From Homalodisca vitripennis (lineage: Eukaryota > Arthropoda > Insecta > Hemiptera > Cicadellidae), in contig NC_060207.1 of NCBI RefSeq assembly GCF_021130785.1, forward strand, positions 124,001 to 188,000: a stretch of DNA of 64,000 bases, given 5' to 3'. Shown piece after piece: positions 38,756-50,207 of the stretch (position 1 is the stretch's first letter; each line of letters begins with the position of its first letter). The notes beneath the pieces are model-generated. The model was not told the origin of the DNA. It saw only the letters and a program-made list of their open reading frames with translations, and made no database searches. Position numbers and translations under genes: made by a program.

Positions 38756-40131
38756 CAGGGCGTTAATTGTATAACTTCAAACTCGTATTAAAAGACTTAT
38801 AGCCCAAGGATCAAAAGTCTGTAAACGGTAGTGTATAGTATTAATTGGGGGAACGAAAAAAAATATTTTCAAAATGTGGATGCTCACCTCCATGCAAAAA
38901 AAATTAATGCAAACTAATGCCTTGTGACCTCAAATTTAAGTTCATAAAAAATGCTGTATTTTGGTACAAAAATTGAAATCGGTCAAGCCGTTTGGTAGTC
39001 TACAAACTACTGTACTACTACTAATAACACAACACCATTACTTACTGAATGCAATGATATAGCAGAAAAGCAAAAGGTTTTGTGTAAAATTAACCTTTTA
39101 CTAATTTTGCTATCAGTATTTGTAAGTAAACAGGACAAGCGAGTGTCTTATCATTCTTTTATCTTTCTTATCTACAGTATTGTTGGAGACAGTGATGAAT
39201 GTACATTTTATGTTAACGGTTTTGTTAATAAACACAATTGCCGATTTTGGTCAAACCAAAATCTACATGTAATCGTTGAAGGATCAACCCAATAGCCTGA
39301 AAAAGGTAATGTTTGCGCAGGAATACTTGGCGACACTATTTTTGGACCTGTATTTATAGAAGAAAACTTAAATGGAGAATCATACTTAGATTTGCTAGAA
39401 ATCACTATTGATCCTCTTATTTTGGAAACACTTGAAAACCAGATAAATTAAGTACATTCAGATGCGGATATGTTTTATTTCCATCAAGATGGAGCTCCCT
39501 CACATTATGCTCGATCATTAGATCGGTAGGAGAGGATTAATTGAGTAACCGGCAAGGTTTCTAGACTTAAAACCCTTAGACCTGTTTTTGCGGGGTCACT
39601 TGAAATCAGAAGTTTTCCCACTGGTGTCCAAGACTTGAAAAACAGGATCACTGTTGAGTGCATACGCTTAACCAGAGGAACTTTTTGAAAGGTTAGGAAA
39701 GAATTTGAAAATAGGTCATTGTTTTCCTTGTACAACAATGGCTACCAATTGGAACATTTGATTTGAAGTTTAGAAAAATGTACAACAGTATTCAGTGAGT
39801 AAGTTTGTTGTTATTAGCAGTAGTACAGTAGTTTGTAGACTAATAATTGTTGTGTAAGAAATTTTATTATTAGCTGCTGATACCAAACGGCTTGGCCGAT
39901 TTCAATTTTTTTACCATAGTAAAGCATTTTTGATGAACTTCAATTTTAGGTGTCACAAGGTATTAGTTACTATTTCAAAAGTTTGGTTTTGGGTACGGGG
40001 CGCATGGAGGTGAGCACCCCTATTTTGAATTTTTCCCCTCAATTAGTACTATACACTCCCGTTTAAAGCATTTTGATATTTAGGCTATAAGTCTTTCAAT
40101 ATGTGTTTGAAGTTTTCAAATGAACGCCCTG
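38756..40131 (+). mobile_element. Decayed Tc1/mariner-type transposon
   Basis: Starts CAGGGCGTT and ends AACGCCCTG, with TA on both sides (38754-38755 and 40132-40133). The inverted repeats of about 150-250 bp include the paired words GTGTATAGTATTAATTG / CAATTAGTACTATACACT and TGAGGT/ATGGAGGTGAGCA-type stretches, but have diverged clearly. At 1376 bp it keeps only part of a transposase gene. Confidence 0.88.
39185..39766 (+). pseudogene. Transposase remnant (DDE/D core)
   Basis: Recognisable pieces in order: SDECTFYVNGFVNKHNCRFW (first catalytic Asp), a GILGDTIFGPVFIEENLNG stretch in another frame, FHQDGAPSHYARS (second Asp, near 39488), then a C-terminal ending with QLEHLI at 39766. Stops and frameshifts interrupt it, and the region of the third acidic residue is not preserved. 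The N-terminal helix-turn-helix is missing. It is a relative of the 22-kb transposase but from a different family. Confidence 0.75.
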
Positions 40132-40133
40132 TA

Positions 40134-43100
40134 GAGGATTGATAGGTTATGTAAAACACTATAATACGGAAATTTTTAAAGTTGTAATTAATAGTTGAAC
40201 TGTCTAAGTTACAAATAAGTTCCTCATAGGCCTCTCTTGTAATAATGATAAAGAAAACTTCTTTCATATATATGTCCAAACACAGGAAATATTGTACACA
40301 CATTTATATAAACAAACCATACAAGGAATGGTTTTATACATTAAAGTAAACATTCACAAAACACGACCAAATATTAATTTTTTTTTTAATTTAACTAGTT
40401 AAAAAACTTACAAATTGAGTAATTAAAATAATTAGTCGTAAAGATGGGATATAATGAAATTAGTAAATACTAAATGAATAAAAACGACTTAAAGTGTGGG
40501 CCAACTAACTTTCTCCAATTACCTAAGTGTTACTAGATTTATTATAACTCTGTCCCTAGTTCCGTTCTGTATATTACTGAGACTATGAACTTCATATCCC
40601 CTGCCTCACTTTCTTTTTCTTACTAATTCTTATTTTATAACTTTTCCGCCTTTCACTACTTCACCGAGAGTTTTAAGTTCTAATATATAAATGAACTGAG
40701 TAAGTTAGTGAGGTCGATTTCTAATTTATTTCTTGCACTGTGTTTGTGCCAATGTAGAAGTTATGTAAACATATTCCAGATTATTTTCCTGATTTGTAAA
40801 GGAAATCAACATGGACGGTCTAGAAGTAAATGACAACTCTAATGTATTATTGATGCCAAATGGACCCAAGAAACAGAGCCTCGAGCTTAACATTGATAAC
40901 TCCCGGGGATTACTAGCTCTCACAGCACTGTAGTACAGAGACTGGAACTCTCAAAGGTCAAAACAATTAAGGTACTCTAAAACTTTACAGAGAACTCACA
41001 CATTTTCCAGAAATTGTCTTACGTTGGGAACTCTAAGAGAGTAATTTTATAGTTAACCTATTCAAGGTTAAAAAACATGTAAAATTCAGACGATTTAATA
41101 TCCTGGCTATCTTTCTACTAAGACGCTGGCTGGTAGATCAAGTTGAAGTCTAGATTGTTGTTGATATTTAGAATCCGAACTTAGTTGCATCAGGTCTCCC
41201 TAGAAGATTCCACAGTCCTATATCGCAGCTTCGAAGGTGATGCGGGCTAACTCGTTCGGCCAATGAAGTCCTTGGTCTCGCAGAGAAGACGGAATCGAGA
41301 ATCGGTTCGGAGACTCTCTTGATAAAAGTCACTCTTAGCGGAGATGTTGGTTATCTGAAGAACCTGAGCGGAATATATAACGGTCTTGGAAGAATGAACC
41401 GGAACCTGTCTAACAAACGTATTGTAAACCCTGGGTTACGCAACGAGTACATCCACCAAAGTGATTTAACACGCAAATGAAATAGGCTAGATGAAAAGCA
41501 CAATTCAATGGCTAGAATCTCTCTTAATCCGGGAGGTCGGGACATTCAGAGATTGTGACCACCACAGTCCGAGAGCTCGCAAAGAATGAGAAATCCTGGG
41601 AGTAAAAAATTCCTGGAGAACTGTAAGGTCAAAGTTGTCAGGTGAACTAAGGACCTCAACATACTGGATTTTACCTGGTTTTTTGTGGGTTGAACATTTC
41701 AATGGCATAGACCAGAGGGCAGATGATTGTCCCAAGAGTTAAGGACCTTAGAGACAGATCTCATTAGCTGAATGTTTGAAATGGCTCCGTGAGCCCATAG
41801 GTTTGGGGTCTCGAAAGTCTAGGTAACGTAGGTCAAATTTATATTTTCATTAATGTGTTTTGTCGCTTTATCAGTTACTAGAGGCAGATAATTCTATTTG
41901 ATTCAAACTTAAATAGGTATGACGCGTACAACTAATGCCCTCCTAATAGCAGGTTGACGTAGAGGTTGTGTTTCCAGTGGTGAAGACATTATGAGTGTAG
42001 TTGTAGTAAGTTAAGGCAAGTATTTCGTATCAGTACAAGGATGCTTCTAGTGGTGATGTTGTTCTAGACATGGCGTTCACACAAAGATCAAGGAACAGGC
42101 CGACGGATGGGTGTGGTTTCTAGAGGTTAAGACCTGTTTCAGGTCTTTTACACGGAAACTACAACGAAAGCCTAATTTAATTCTGTGATCAGCCAGCATA
42201 ATATCTCGGCCTAATATTATCATGAAGTGTACAACTCGTAACCAGTATATATCTCAAGCTTCGCATAACTTCTGCCACAGTTTAACACCGATATTACAGA
42301 CAAACTGTGTCCAGCTGCGTCCCCAACATACCTGAGACTATATATATATATATAAACTTTAGATAATATACTATATATATTTATATATAAACTCTTTATA
42401 TAAACTTTAGAAAAAAATAGAGGGGTCCTGACTTTTTATTCTCCCTGTATATTTAATGTGATGAAACACTTACTTCCACTGTCCAAAATATCTTTTTTGT
42501 AAGCTCGGAGTTTAAACATGTTACAGTAAAACTTATAATGCTTATGTATTGTTCCATTCTTTATATACACTCACATAAGTTTTTTCCTAACCAAGTCGTA
42601 AAGAATCGAATAGTACCTTCTGTGTCAACTCAATGAAAAGCTTGTAAATACTGAATGCAGGATATGCAATAAGGAATATGGTTAGCGTATGGTTATTAGT
42701 GTTCAGCATATTTAAAAGATTACAATCTAGCTTTAAATCTAGTTCGCAAATACACGATACATATAACAACTATTTACGTCAAATTGCACTCACAGCATTA
42801 GGTTCCCTATAAGTAGAATGTGTTCTCTAATACAAAATATTTTTGAATATCTTCGAAACCGATTCTGCGATTCTGATAACATCGCTGAATCTTTTGACAC
42901 GTAGAGCTTTAGTAGGATAGCCTTGAACCACAAATGCTTTTTACTCTAAAGCACGTCGTAGAAAATTGTATAAATTTCTCTACATTGGTGTGTACACAAC
43001 GTTATGATAATGTATGGGTTTACATGAGGACGATGGCGAAGTGTTTTTGCTTCTTTTCATGACCAATCGTAGCAATTGATGAGCGGGAATCGTGTGGTGG

Positions 43101-43474
43101 TGAATTATATGTGAGTATTGCTCTAGTTACCGAAACTACTGAACACAATACCGTAAAATTATGGTTCTAACTGTTTACAAATATTCATCCAATCCGCCCC
43201 CTAACCTTTACAGCAAATACCAGACAAACGTTGTGCAGATACTCATGACTTGATAAACTCAGAGTTCTTAGAATGTAAATGTTCAATGGCAAATAGTGAA
43301 AACCTAGAAGGTATTTAAAATAGTTATATTAAATGCTTAGAAAATAATGTTGCTTCCTGAATACTCATGGGCCAGGATTCCAGTAAACTGGTGTTTAAAT
43401 GTATTGTTTCACAAGAAGCAGTCTAAGTAGTTTCCAATGAAGGAATATATTCCAATAACAATAACTTGTTATTG

Positions 43475-43534
<60 letters not shown>

Positions 43535-45669
43535 CTAGTGTAAGGTGAAAGGAAGTTTAATCTAAATGTTTTGAAAATTTGTTGTGTTCCCCAAAAATGC
43601 GCAATCTTTTAGGTAGCTAAGTTTGTTTATCCTCTTTTTGAAGAGCTTAAACAAACTTAAATAATGGTGAAAACAAGAGATCACTATCTCCTTTTCATCC
43701 GAAATAATAGCCAGCCAGCGTTACCTACACAATATGTTTAATAACCCAGCACGTTACCAAGCCAAATGAAATGTTCAAACTGAAGTCTTTCACAAACAAG
43801 TGTCACCGAAAAGGTTTCGCTGAGGTTCAATTCACTATTTCAAGTTTATATAGCTCATTTCCTGACAGATATAACGACTGACAATCGGATACATTCCCCA
43901 GATAAAAGAGAAATTTCGTCACCCTACTGAATGATGACGCTAAGCCACATTCCATGGTATTCTTGTCAATATAGAATTACAGTTTCATAAAAAGTTTAAC
44001 GCCTACAGATGAGATCTTTTTCAAGATATCTTCTTGCCACACTATACATTCACTATTTGTTCATTTAATTAAGTATCAAATCTGTGTTTAAATGGTAGAG
44101 GTCTCCACACCAGGTCACCATAAAATGTGTTAGGATAGTTATGCTACTCGTGTTAATATGGTACATATTAAAATAACTTATGAATGTACTGAGTTTCCTT
44201 ACAAATGTATTTATTTTGTTATTTCTCGTTGCCATCGTGGTTACCAACAAGACCAATGTAAAAGTCCCATGGGCTGGCATGCATCATAATCGAACTGCCT
44301 GTTCCTCCTATATAAATTAAGGTTCATGCACAATATCTAGTACAGCAAAGCACAATATATCGGACAGTTTGTTTGTTGTTAAAAACATTTAAGCCACTTA
44401 CGTAACGAACTTGATAGAAATTTTTCTAGTTATAATTTTTAGTATAATCGGTTTCTAAAGGTTATTAAATTATAAATTATTTATTTATGTTTAGTTTCAT
44501 ATAAACTAGTGTTATTTTGGTAGCTAGTCGAAGATTACATTAGGACGTGTAAAAGTATTAAGCTGCAGTTTGTTCTTTTAATAGTAGTGGTCAGAGTTAA
44601 ACGTTGTTGGCTGTGCTGTTGAAGTCCTTTAAAATGCGAAAAAATTAGGGTTAATGCAGACGTGATTCAGTCAATCTTTACTACCAAGATTTTTATTTAC
44701 TGTTGGTTTCAGATCTCCATTTAGTTATAAACTTCTTTCAATTAGTTACAAACATATGAACCACAATGTTCATGTGAATGCTATTCGTGGTGTAAAAAAG
44801 TTATTTCAGTGCTATGCAATTACCAATAGTAATAAATATTTTGTTAATTGTATTGATAAATATATTTATCGATTTGGAAAGTAACAATCGTCAGGTTAAA
44901 CAAAATGAAGAATGGATCATTTTTCTATTATTTTTCCCCCAAATCAATGAAAATAACGATAAAGGTTCTAAATTCCTAGAAATAAGTATCAAATATTTGG
45001 TCCAAGAACAGTTATTTGTGGAGTTGATAAAGATATTTAAGCTTTTATCAGAGCTCACAGAAAAGTTCACCTTTTTTGTAGACATGAAATCGATTTAGTT
45101 CAGGAACGAATATTCTCACAGAATGTTTGCATGAAGTGATCATTGCGCTCCAAATACCATCCTTTTAATTTTATTCAATCGCTGTTTTGTTTGAATCGAA
45201 CAATGTATTAAATTTCTTGTTTATCCTGGCTGCCATCCCGCAATCCCGCCGACGACATCCGCCTCTGTTGTCCCATAGATGGCGGCACCGTCTTAGCGTT
45301 GAATGGCGACCGACCCAGCCTCTGAGAAGTGATTTAGTTCGCCTCTCCCATTGTTTATTGTACTCTCAGATCCACCAATAGTTCCGTCCGAATCAAATTT
45401 ACATAATCGAATCAACGATGACCCTTTGTTCCAAAAGGAGAAGGGGAACACGCCGATGTCTTCTGGGAACAGTTCTCTGAATATCGTTTTTAGGCTTCCC
45501 TAACTTTCAAAAAAGCTAATCTCCATAATGACTAATAACTTAACATGTGTGGAACTTCTGGCCTACCAGTTCTGGGATTGTAATTTAAATATTTGGAATT
45601 TCCCTTGTTTTTACGCTTGCTTGAAATTATGCTAAAAGCATTAGCTGTAGTGACTGCGATCCCACACTA
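40134..45669. other. Gene-free AT-rich DNA
   Basis: No supported gene. The minus-strand frames at 41351-41735 and the plus-strand frame at 44814-45098 have no recognisable motif. (TA)n tracts occur at about 42337-42400 and 43479-43533. Confidence 0.5.
43479..43533. repeat. (TA)n microsatellite
   Basis: Pure AT dinucleotide run. Confidence 0.95.
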
Positions 45670-46010
45670 TGTATGTTTATACATAATGGCCAAACTAGCA
45701 GACATTTTAATAAAAGGTTTAAGGAACACATACACGCTTTGAAAACAAATAACAAGTAAAATCAAATTTCGCTGAACATTTATTAGAAACTGGCCATAAC
45801 TACAAAAATATTGAAAAGAACATGGAAATTTTGGATATCAAAAGAAAAGGAGAACAATTAAACATGAAAGAAGAATTACATATTTATCTAAATTATAACA
45901 AAGATATTCACAATATATTAAATAGTAATCTAAAAAGTAAGACAAATCCTATCTTTGAAAAATATATTAAACAATTCTTTCTTTATACATTTTTTCAAAG
46001 ATGGGATTAG
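45670..46010 (+). pseudogene. GIY-YIG endonuclease fragment of a Penelope-like retroelement
   Basis: One frame gives GQTSRHFNKRFKEHIHALK; after a shift another gives SNFAEHLLETGHNY followed by MEILDIKRKGEQLNMKEELH (45822 onward). This order (GQT.R.F..R..EH, FAEHL...GH.Y, E..L.I) is that of the GIY-YIG endonuclease at the C-terminus of Penelope-like and some other insect retroelements. The reverse transcriptase is absent and there is at least one frameshift near 45760, so this is a dead fragment. Confidence 0.7.
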
Positions 46011-46836
46011 TCTTGTTTTTTAGATTGCTATTTAATACTAATCAAAATTAGAACTGTGTCATATAAATCTAACATCCGTTTAAATGGTCAACGTGTGTAT
46101 ATTTAGTTATTTTGTTTATACTGAACCACGTGTCTGAAACAAAATGATTTTCGAAAAGGGGTTTAGTTCACGATTCATTATTCTTGTTTAATATGTTTAC
46201 TTTGTACTAAATATTTTTTAAATCTGTCCAAAAATCTACATTTTTATTGCAATACGTTGTAATATCTTTGCCTCAACAGAAATCTTTGAAACTAAAACAA
46301 AAGAACAAGATCAAAGGATTGAGCTCAGAGTATTTATGTTCTAAATTTCATGTTTCACATTTATAACGTAGATAATATAAGTAAACTGAAACTACATTAC
46401 GTCATATATCACATTATTATATGGTAGAAACTAGCTCATATAATTGCAATCCTTACAAATACGTAATTATTTATTTATCAAACTCGTGCCCGACATCTCA
46501 GAGACCGAAGCGCCGTCTTCCCCCTCCCCCCCGAAATACAGAGGGTCTCATCAACGTGTCCTTGACCCCCTCCTGGGAACCCTGTTGTATCAGGGATTCC
46601 TATAATAATTATTATGTTTACCAGAACAAAGCTCGACAGCCCGCACGGGTGACGTGCTGTACGTGCTTGTACGATAGACAGGTATAAAGGGCCTGCAAAG
46701 CAGCAAAGGAAACGTTGCTTTGTAACTTAAACACAAATACTCTGACAAGTAACAAGGGTACTAACCATTCATAACTTAGTGAATGTGTGATATTCCCGCA
46801 GCTCTGTCAACTTTGATATAGAAAACATTATCGAAT
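46011..46836. other. Gene-free DNA
   Basis: Nothing supported. A C-rich stretch at about 46500-46560 lies in a frame without motifs. Confidence 0.5.
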
Positions 46837-47258
46837 GCGGGTTGATTCCGTCGTCGCGTTTTGGGTGGATTGTAGTCTTGTCAAATGATGTGTGATCATG
46901 GTGGAGATTATCTGGAGACTATACAGTCAACCCAGTAACTACAACGTCTTCAGAGGCTCTTTTATACGCCTCCCTGCATGTATAAGGCTTAATTCCTAAG
47001 CTTTCAATGCCTGCAATGCCCGTATCACAAAACAGACAAATCTGTTTGCGGGTTGATTCCGTCGTCGCGTTTTGGGTGGACTGTAGTCCTGTCAAATGAT
47101 GTGTGATCATGGTGGAGATTATCTGGAGACTATACAGTCAAGCCAGTAACTACAACGTCTTCAGAGGCTCTTTTATACGCCTCCCTGCATGTATAAGGCT
47201 TAATTCCTAAGCTTTCAATGCCTGCAATGCCCGTATCACAAAACAGACAAATCTGGTC
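46837..47258. repeat. 211-bp tandem duplication
   Basis: Two nearly identical 211-bp copies start with GCGGGTTGATTCCGTCGTCG at 46837 and 47048. They end about 170 bp before the Polinton. Confidence 0.93.
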
Positions 47259-47421
47259 AGACTATCCACACAGTTTTTACTAGCTTTTTGAAAATAGTCC
47301 AATTCCTGATGGGGTTGAGAGTTCAGTAAACTTCATTAGGAGGTCTAAATACCAATGACGTGTTAACTCAACTTTAACTCTACTTCAGTAGATTTACTGG
47401 GTACAGTATCGATTTTGAGTT

Positions 47422-47427
47422 ATTATA
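47422..47427. other. Left target-site duplication of the Polinton
   Basis: ATTATA, identical to 62997-63002 on the other side. Six bases is the standard Polinton/Maverick target duplication. Confidence 0.93.
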
Positions 47428-47617
47428 AGTAGATATGAATGTAAGGGTTCTAGCTCACTTTTGGGACAGTCAGAAAATCAACGTAAAATACTGTTTAAAG
47501 GACAATAAACTAATCTGTAACTCACGAATGAAAAATTAACCGAATCTATAGCTGTTTTACTGTTCATTGTAGGCTTCTAATTTCTAAGCTGTTTTAATGA
47601 AAAAATCCAGAAATCTT
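47428..47617 (+). repeat. Polinton left terminal inverted repeat (190 bp)
   Basis: Begins AGTAGATATGAATGTAAGGG and matches 62807-62996 in reverse complement with one mismatch, an A/G difference in the GCTATAG region. The inner border is sharp after CCAGAAATCTT. Confidence 0.96.
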
Positions 47618-47627
47618 AATAAAAAAT

Positions 47628-48134
47628 CTATAAACGGAAAAAATGAAATTCGCTAACAATCACTCGAGAAGTCGGGGAGAATGTGAGTAAAACCGCATTC
47701 TTTTCAAGAGGTTCTTCGTTTAATTTCTCCAAATGTACTATAAAATCATCAAAGATTTCAGGTTTAAAATCGTAGTCAAATTCAATGTCCAAATAGTGAA
47801 AGATTATAGGTAAAATCTTCTCATAATAAACGTGTGTATTTAAACCTACAAACCTAATGTATTCTTTGAAAAGGAAAATAATTTTGTCAATGGTTCCAAG
47901 AGATAAGTAAAAATTTTTATTCTGTTTTCTAAATTCTGTAACAAATTTTGTTTGCTTCTTGTCTCCGTATTGTAATTTCATAAGCAGATTATTCAAATAT
48001 GTTAATTTATTTCGAAATTTCTTAGGCTTAGGTCTTTCGTACAAAATTAAATTACAATCTCTACAAACTAATCTTTTATCAATAATTTCTCCTCTATTAT
48101 AACACTTGTAACAGTTGGCATTATACTCTTCCAT
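47628..48134 (-). CDS. VLTF3-like viral late transcription factor
   Basis: 168 residues. The N-terminus is a zinc ribbon with cysteines 8, 11, 24 and 27 (CYKC ... CRDC). The middle has a YLNNLLMKLQYGDK stretch, followed by HVYYEKILPIIFHYLD. These match the layout of the poxvirus late transcription factor VLTF3 family (pfam Pox_VLTF3): zinc ribbon, helical segment with a Q-G pattern, then YYE..P.I. Members act with a viral RNA polymerase on late promoters in poxviruses and other large DNA viruses. The last 25 residues do not match the expected C-terminus, so a late frameshift is possible. It ends 10 bp inside the left TIR border and shares a 17-bp divergent start region with the next gene. Assignment is by motif reading only; an unrelated zinc-ribbon protein is the alternative. 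Confidence 0.6.
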   Translation of the reverse strand: MEEYNANCYKCYNRGEIIDKRLVCRDCNLILYERPKPKKFRNKLTYLNNLLMKLQYGDKKQTKFVTEFRKQNKNFYLSLGTIDKIIFLFKEYIRFVGLNTHVYYEKILPIIFHYLDIEFDYDFKPEIFDDFIVHLEKLNEEPLEKNAVLLTFSPTSRVIVSEFHFFRL

Positions 48135-48151
48135 TTTTACAAAAAGAATAA
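48135..48151. promoter_or_regulatory. Divergent start region, VLTF3-like gene / 80-residue ORF
   Basis: Seventeen bases separate the two start codons. The plus side reads AAAAAGAATAAATGG and the minus side CTTTTTGTAAAAATGG. Both approximate the element's common start motif. Confidence 0.55.
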
Positions 48152-48394
48152 ATGGAAGCTATGGAACTAAGTCTGCCGAGATATAAATTTTTCAGCGCAA
48201 ATGTTTATGTTTATATTTCAACTACCGAGATAAAAAGAAATAATTTCATTCTATTGTACAACTATTTAGGATATTTTGTTTATGATTACAAAGATTATTC
48301 CGGAAGAAATCGAGATTTTTCATCAGCGAAAGAGTATATTTTTGAAGTTTTAGAAGGAATGAAAGAGAATAATATGAACATCATTAACTACTGA
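48152..48394 (+). CDS. Small hypothetical protein
   Basis: 80 residues, not recognised. It is rich in Tyr, Phe and Asn, with mixed hydrophobic stretches (VYVYISTTEI, FILLYNYLGYFVYDY) but no clear membrane span or motif. The start at 48152 follows TAAATGG, the motif used by other genes of the element, and is the main reason to accept it as a gene; an in-frame ATG lies nine bases later. It converges on the MCP gene and overlaps its stop by a few bases. No function is proposed. Confidence 0.5.
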   Translation: MEAMELSLPRYKFFSANVYVYISTTEIKRNNFILLYNYLGYFVYDYKDYSGRNRDFSSAKEYIFEVLEGMKENNMNIINY

Positions 48395-49573
48395 ATTTCT
48401 CTAATATCGTTCTTAATCACGTCATATGATAAAAATTTCTCAGAAACCACAACCACATAACAAATCGCGTTTGTAACAGCATTTTGAAAATCCATATTGA
48501 TAATTATATCGTTCTTTGAACTAGAAATATTTGTCAAACTCTTTGTTGTATCAATGACATAAATGGGTCTATTTGCTATAAATTCTTTGGGGTTGTAATA
48601 CATTTCCATATTTTTGTAGTAAACTTTCTTAAAATCTTGATACATCTGATATATGATTTTGAAAAGACCACCGGAAATGTTTAAATTTTGTAATTCATCT
48701 GGATAATAAGAACCATTCAATTTTACTCTGATATTTTTTACATTCAAACTATCAAACTTTGAAGGATTTTTTTCTTGATTATTCTGTCTATCTGTTTGAA
48801 AACCAATGATAACGAACTTGGGATTGAATATATTTCTATAAATATTTGTGATATCGAACGAATAAGTTGTTCCGGAAATACCTTTTTGCTCAATACATTG
48901 CCAATCTAGAAAATTAAACGTGATGTTTTGAGATTTTATAATTTCATCAATCAACTGAATTTTACTCGTGGTTTTGTAATCAATCATCGGAACTCTAATG
49001 AAAAACTCGTTAATTGTAATTTTGCCATCAACAGGCATAACATTTCCAGTTGCAGTCTTCAGAATCACATCATCGTCTTCTGCTCTTATAAAACTTAGAT
49101 AAAATCCTCCTTTATAGATCGGAATAGTAACATTTTCAAAGAATCCTAAGCCGAAATGTGCTAAATCACCGACCGCTTCAAATTGTCCAAATTTAAAAGT
49201 TGATTCAAAACTGTTTGAAAATACATCACTTTTGGAATAACAAATAGTTCCTTTAATTGTGCTTAATTGGCCACAGTTTTCGACTTCTTCTATCAATTTA
49301 TTGTGTTTTCTTACTTCAATCTTAGAAAATAAAAACGGTATAAAATTATCGATTAATCTAACATTATCAGTTCCAAGATATGCTTGACCATCTTGTTTTG
49401 TTAAAGTTCCAGAAATATAAAACTGGAAGTTAGACGAGCAAAAGTTATCTCCAAAAATCAATATTAAACTCAGTTCTTTTATTCGGTTCATTCAAATGTT
49501 GTTTACTAATTGGATAGAAATTTTTAAACTCCGCCCTTTCAATATCGCCTGAATACTTTTTGTAGTCCACCAT
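48388..49573 (-). CDS. MCP: Major capsid protein, double jelly-roll (frameshifted as given)
   Basis: The main open frame (48388-49491, 367 residues) is the Polinton/adintovirus double jelly-roll major capsid protein, which forms the hexon-like shell. Evidence: the N-terminal FGDNFCSSNFQFYISG stretch, the central beta-rich part with LTKQDGQAYLG and FFIRVPMIDY, and the C-terminal IYVIDTTKSLTNI...NDIIINMDFQNA strand pattern followed by VVVSEKFLSYD. The true start is probably the ATG at 49573, directly preceded by the element's start motif. That frame runs about 40 codons and then leaves frame at the A5 run 49453-49457. With this start the gene would encode roughly 394 residues, similar to nematode and insect relatives. 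It lies downstream of the LS-repeat protein on the same strand. Confidence 0.87.
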
Positions 49574-49590
49574 TTAATAAGAGAAAATTT
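49574..49590 (-). promoter_or_regulatory. TAAATGG start motif of MCP
   Basis: On the coding strand AAATTTTCTCTTATTAA runs directly into ATGG. It supports 49573 rather than 49491 as the start. Confidence 0.6.
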
Positions 49591-49642
49591 AGAAATTTTA
49601 AACATCATGTATAAGTCGATAAGAAAAGATTTTAGTCATTTT

Positions 49643-50041
49643 TTAATGATCTACTTCGTCATATTCAGGATTCTGTTCCTTAAATTTTGCGATCTCGGTC
49701 ACATATTTCAATAAAATCTGCACAGGATAGTAACCGCTATCTATAATATTGTTCCAATCAACTGTATCTTTATTTTCATCCAAAAACTTTATACTCAAGT
49801 GTTGATAGAGGCAAAGAACAGACATATGATCTTTTAATTGATAATGTATATTTTCTTGAATGAACTCTGGGGACAGATTTTGATATTTTGCAATGTTATA
49901 CCAATTCAATTTGTTTACGTATAATCTCATCATATCTTCGGATAATTCATATTTTTGAGAAATGTCATCCCAATGTTCTTTTTTCAAATCTCTTTCGTGT
50001 TGCATTATAAAAAGATCGAAAGCACTGTAATGTCCCGCCAT
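49643..50041 (-). CDS. LS-repeat protein (W..I..Y..LSEEF repeats)
   Basis: 132 residues made of an imperfect repeat: HWDDISQKYELSEDMMRLY (about 23-41), NWYNIAKYQNLSPEFIQEN (46-64), LCLYQHLSIKFLDEN (76-90) and DWNNII (95-100). Similar W..I...Q.LSE.F repeats occur in hypothetical proteins of giant viruses, phages and other DNA viruses; their function is not known to me. The start follows TAATAAATAGAGATGG, a variant of the common motif. It lies in the minus-strand gene string between the zinc-ribbon protein and MCP. Probably a small helical repeat protein; role unknown. Confidence 0.65.
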   Translation of the reverse strand: MAGHYSAFDLFIMQHERDLKKEHWDDISQKYELSEDMMRLYVNKLNWYNIAKYQNLSPEFIQENIHYQLKDHMSVLCLYQHLSIKFLDENKDTVDWNNIIDSGYYPVQILLKYVTEIAKFKEQNPEYDEVDH

Positions 50042-50063
50042 CTCTATTTATTAAGAAAAAATT

Positions 50064-50207
50064 TCAAGTTTTTATAAATTGACTCTTTTTTGCGTTACAT
50101 TCAGCACATTTTCCAGAAATTCTCTTAACTCCATTGATATTTGCATAGTATTTTATATCATTTGTTTCAGTTTTTGCCTTACACCTCACACAGTATATGA
50201 GCGCCAT
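50064..50207 (-). CDS. Small zinc-ribbon protein (DUF5679-like)
   Basis: A 47-residue frame. It has two cysteine pairs (IYCVRC near the N-terminus and GKCAEC near the C-terminus) spaced as in DUF5679-type mini zinc ribbons, and ends KKSQFIKT. The same plan, including the SQFIK tail, is found at the start of the integrase gene (57890 downward), so the two are paralogous modules. The start is directly preceded by TATATAAATGG, one of the clearest copies of the common motif. Stop at 50064. Zinc binding is inferred; DNA or protein binding is likely but unproven. The plus-strand frame 50079-50297 is its shadow. Confidence 0.75.
   Translation of the reverse strand: MALIYCVRCKAKTETNDIKYYANINGVKRISGKCAECNAKKSQFIKT

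Noticed and set aside
41351..41735. Two minus-strand ORFs of 64 and 76 residues
   Set aside because: No recognisable domain and no continuity between them.
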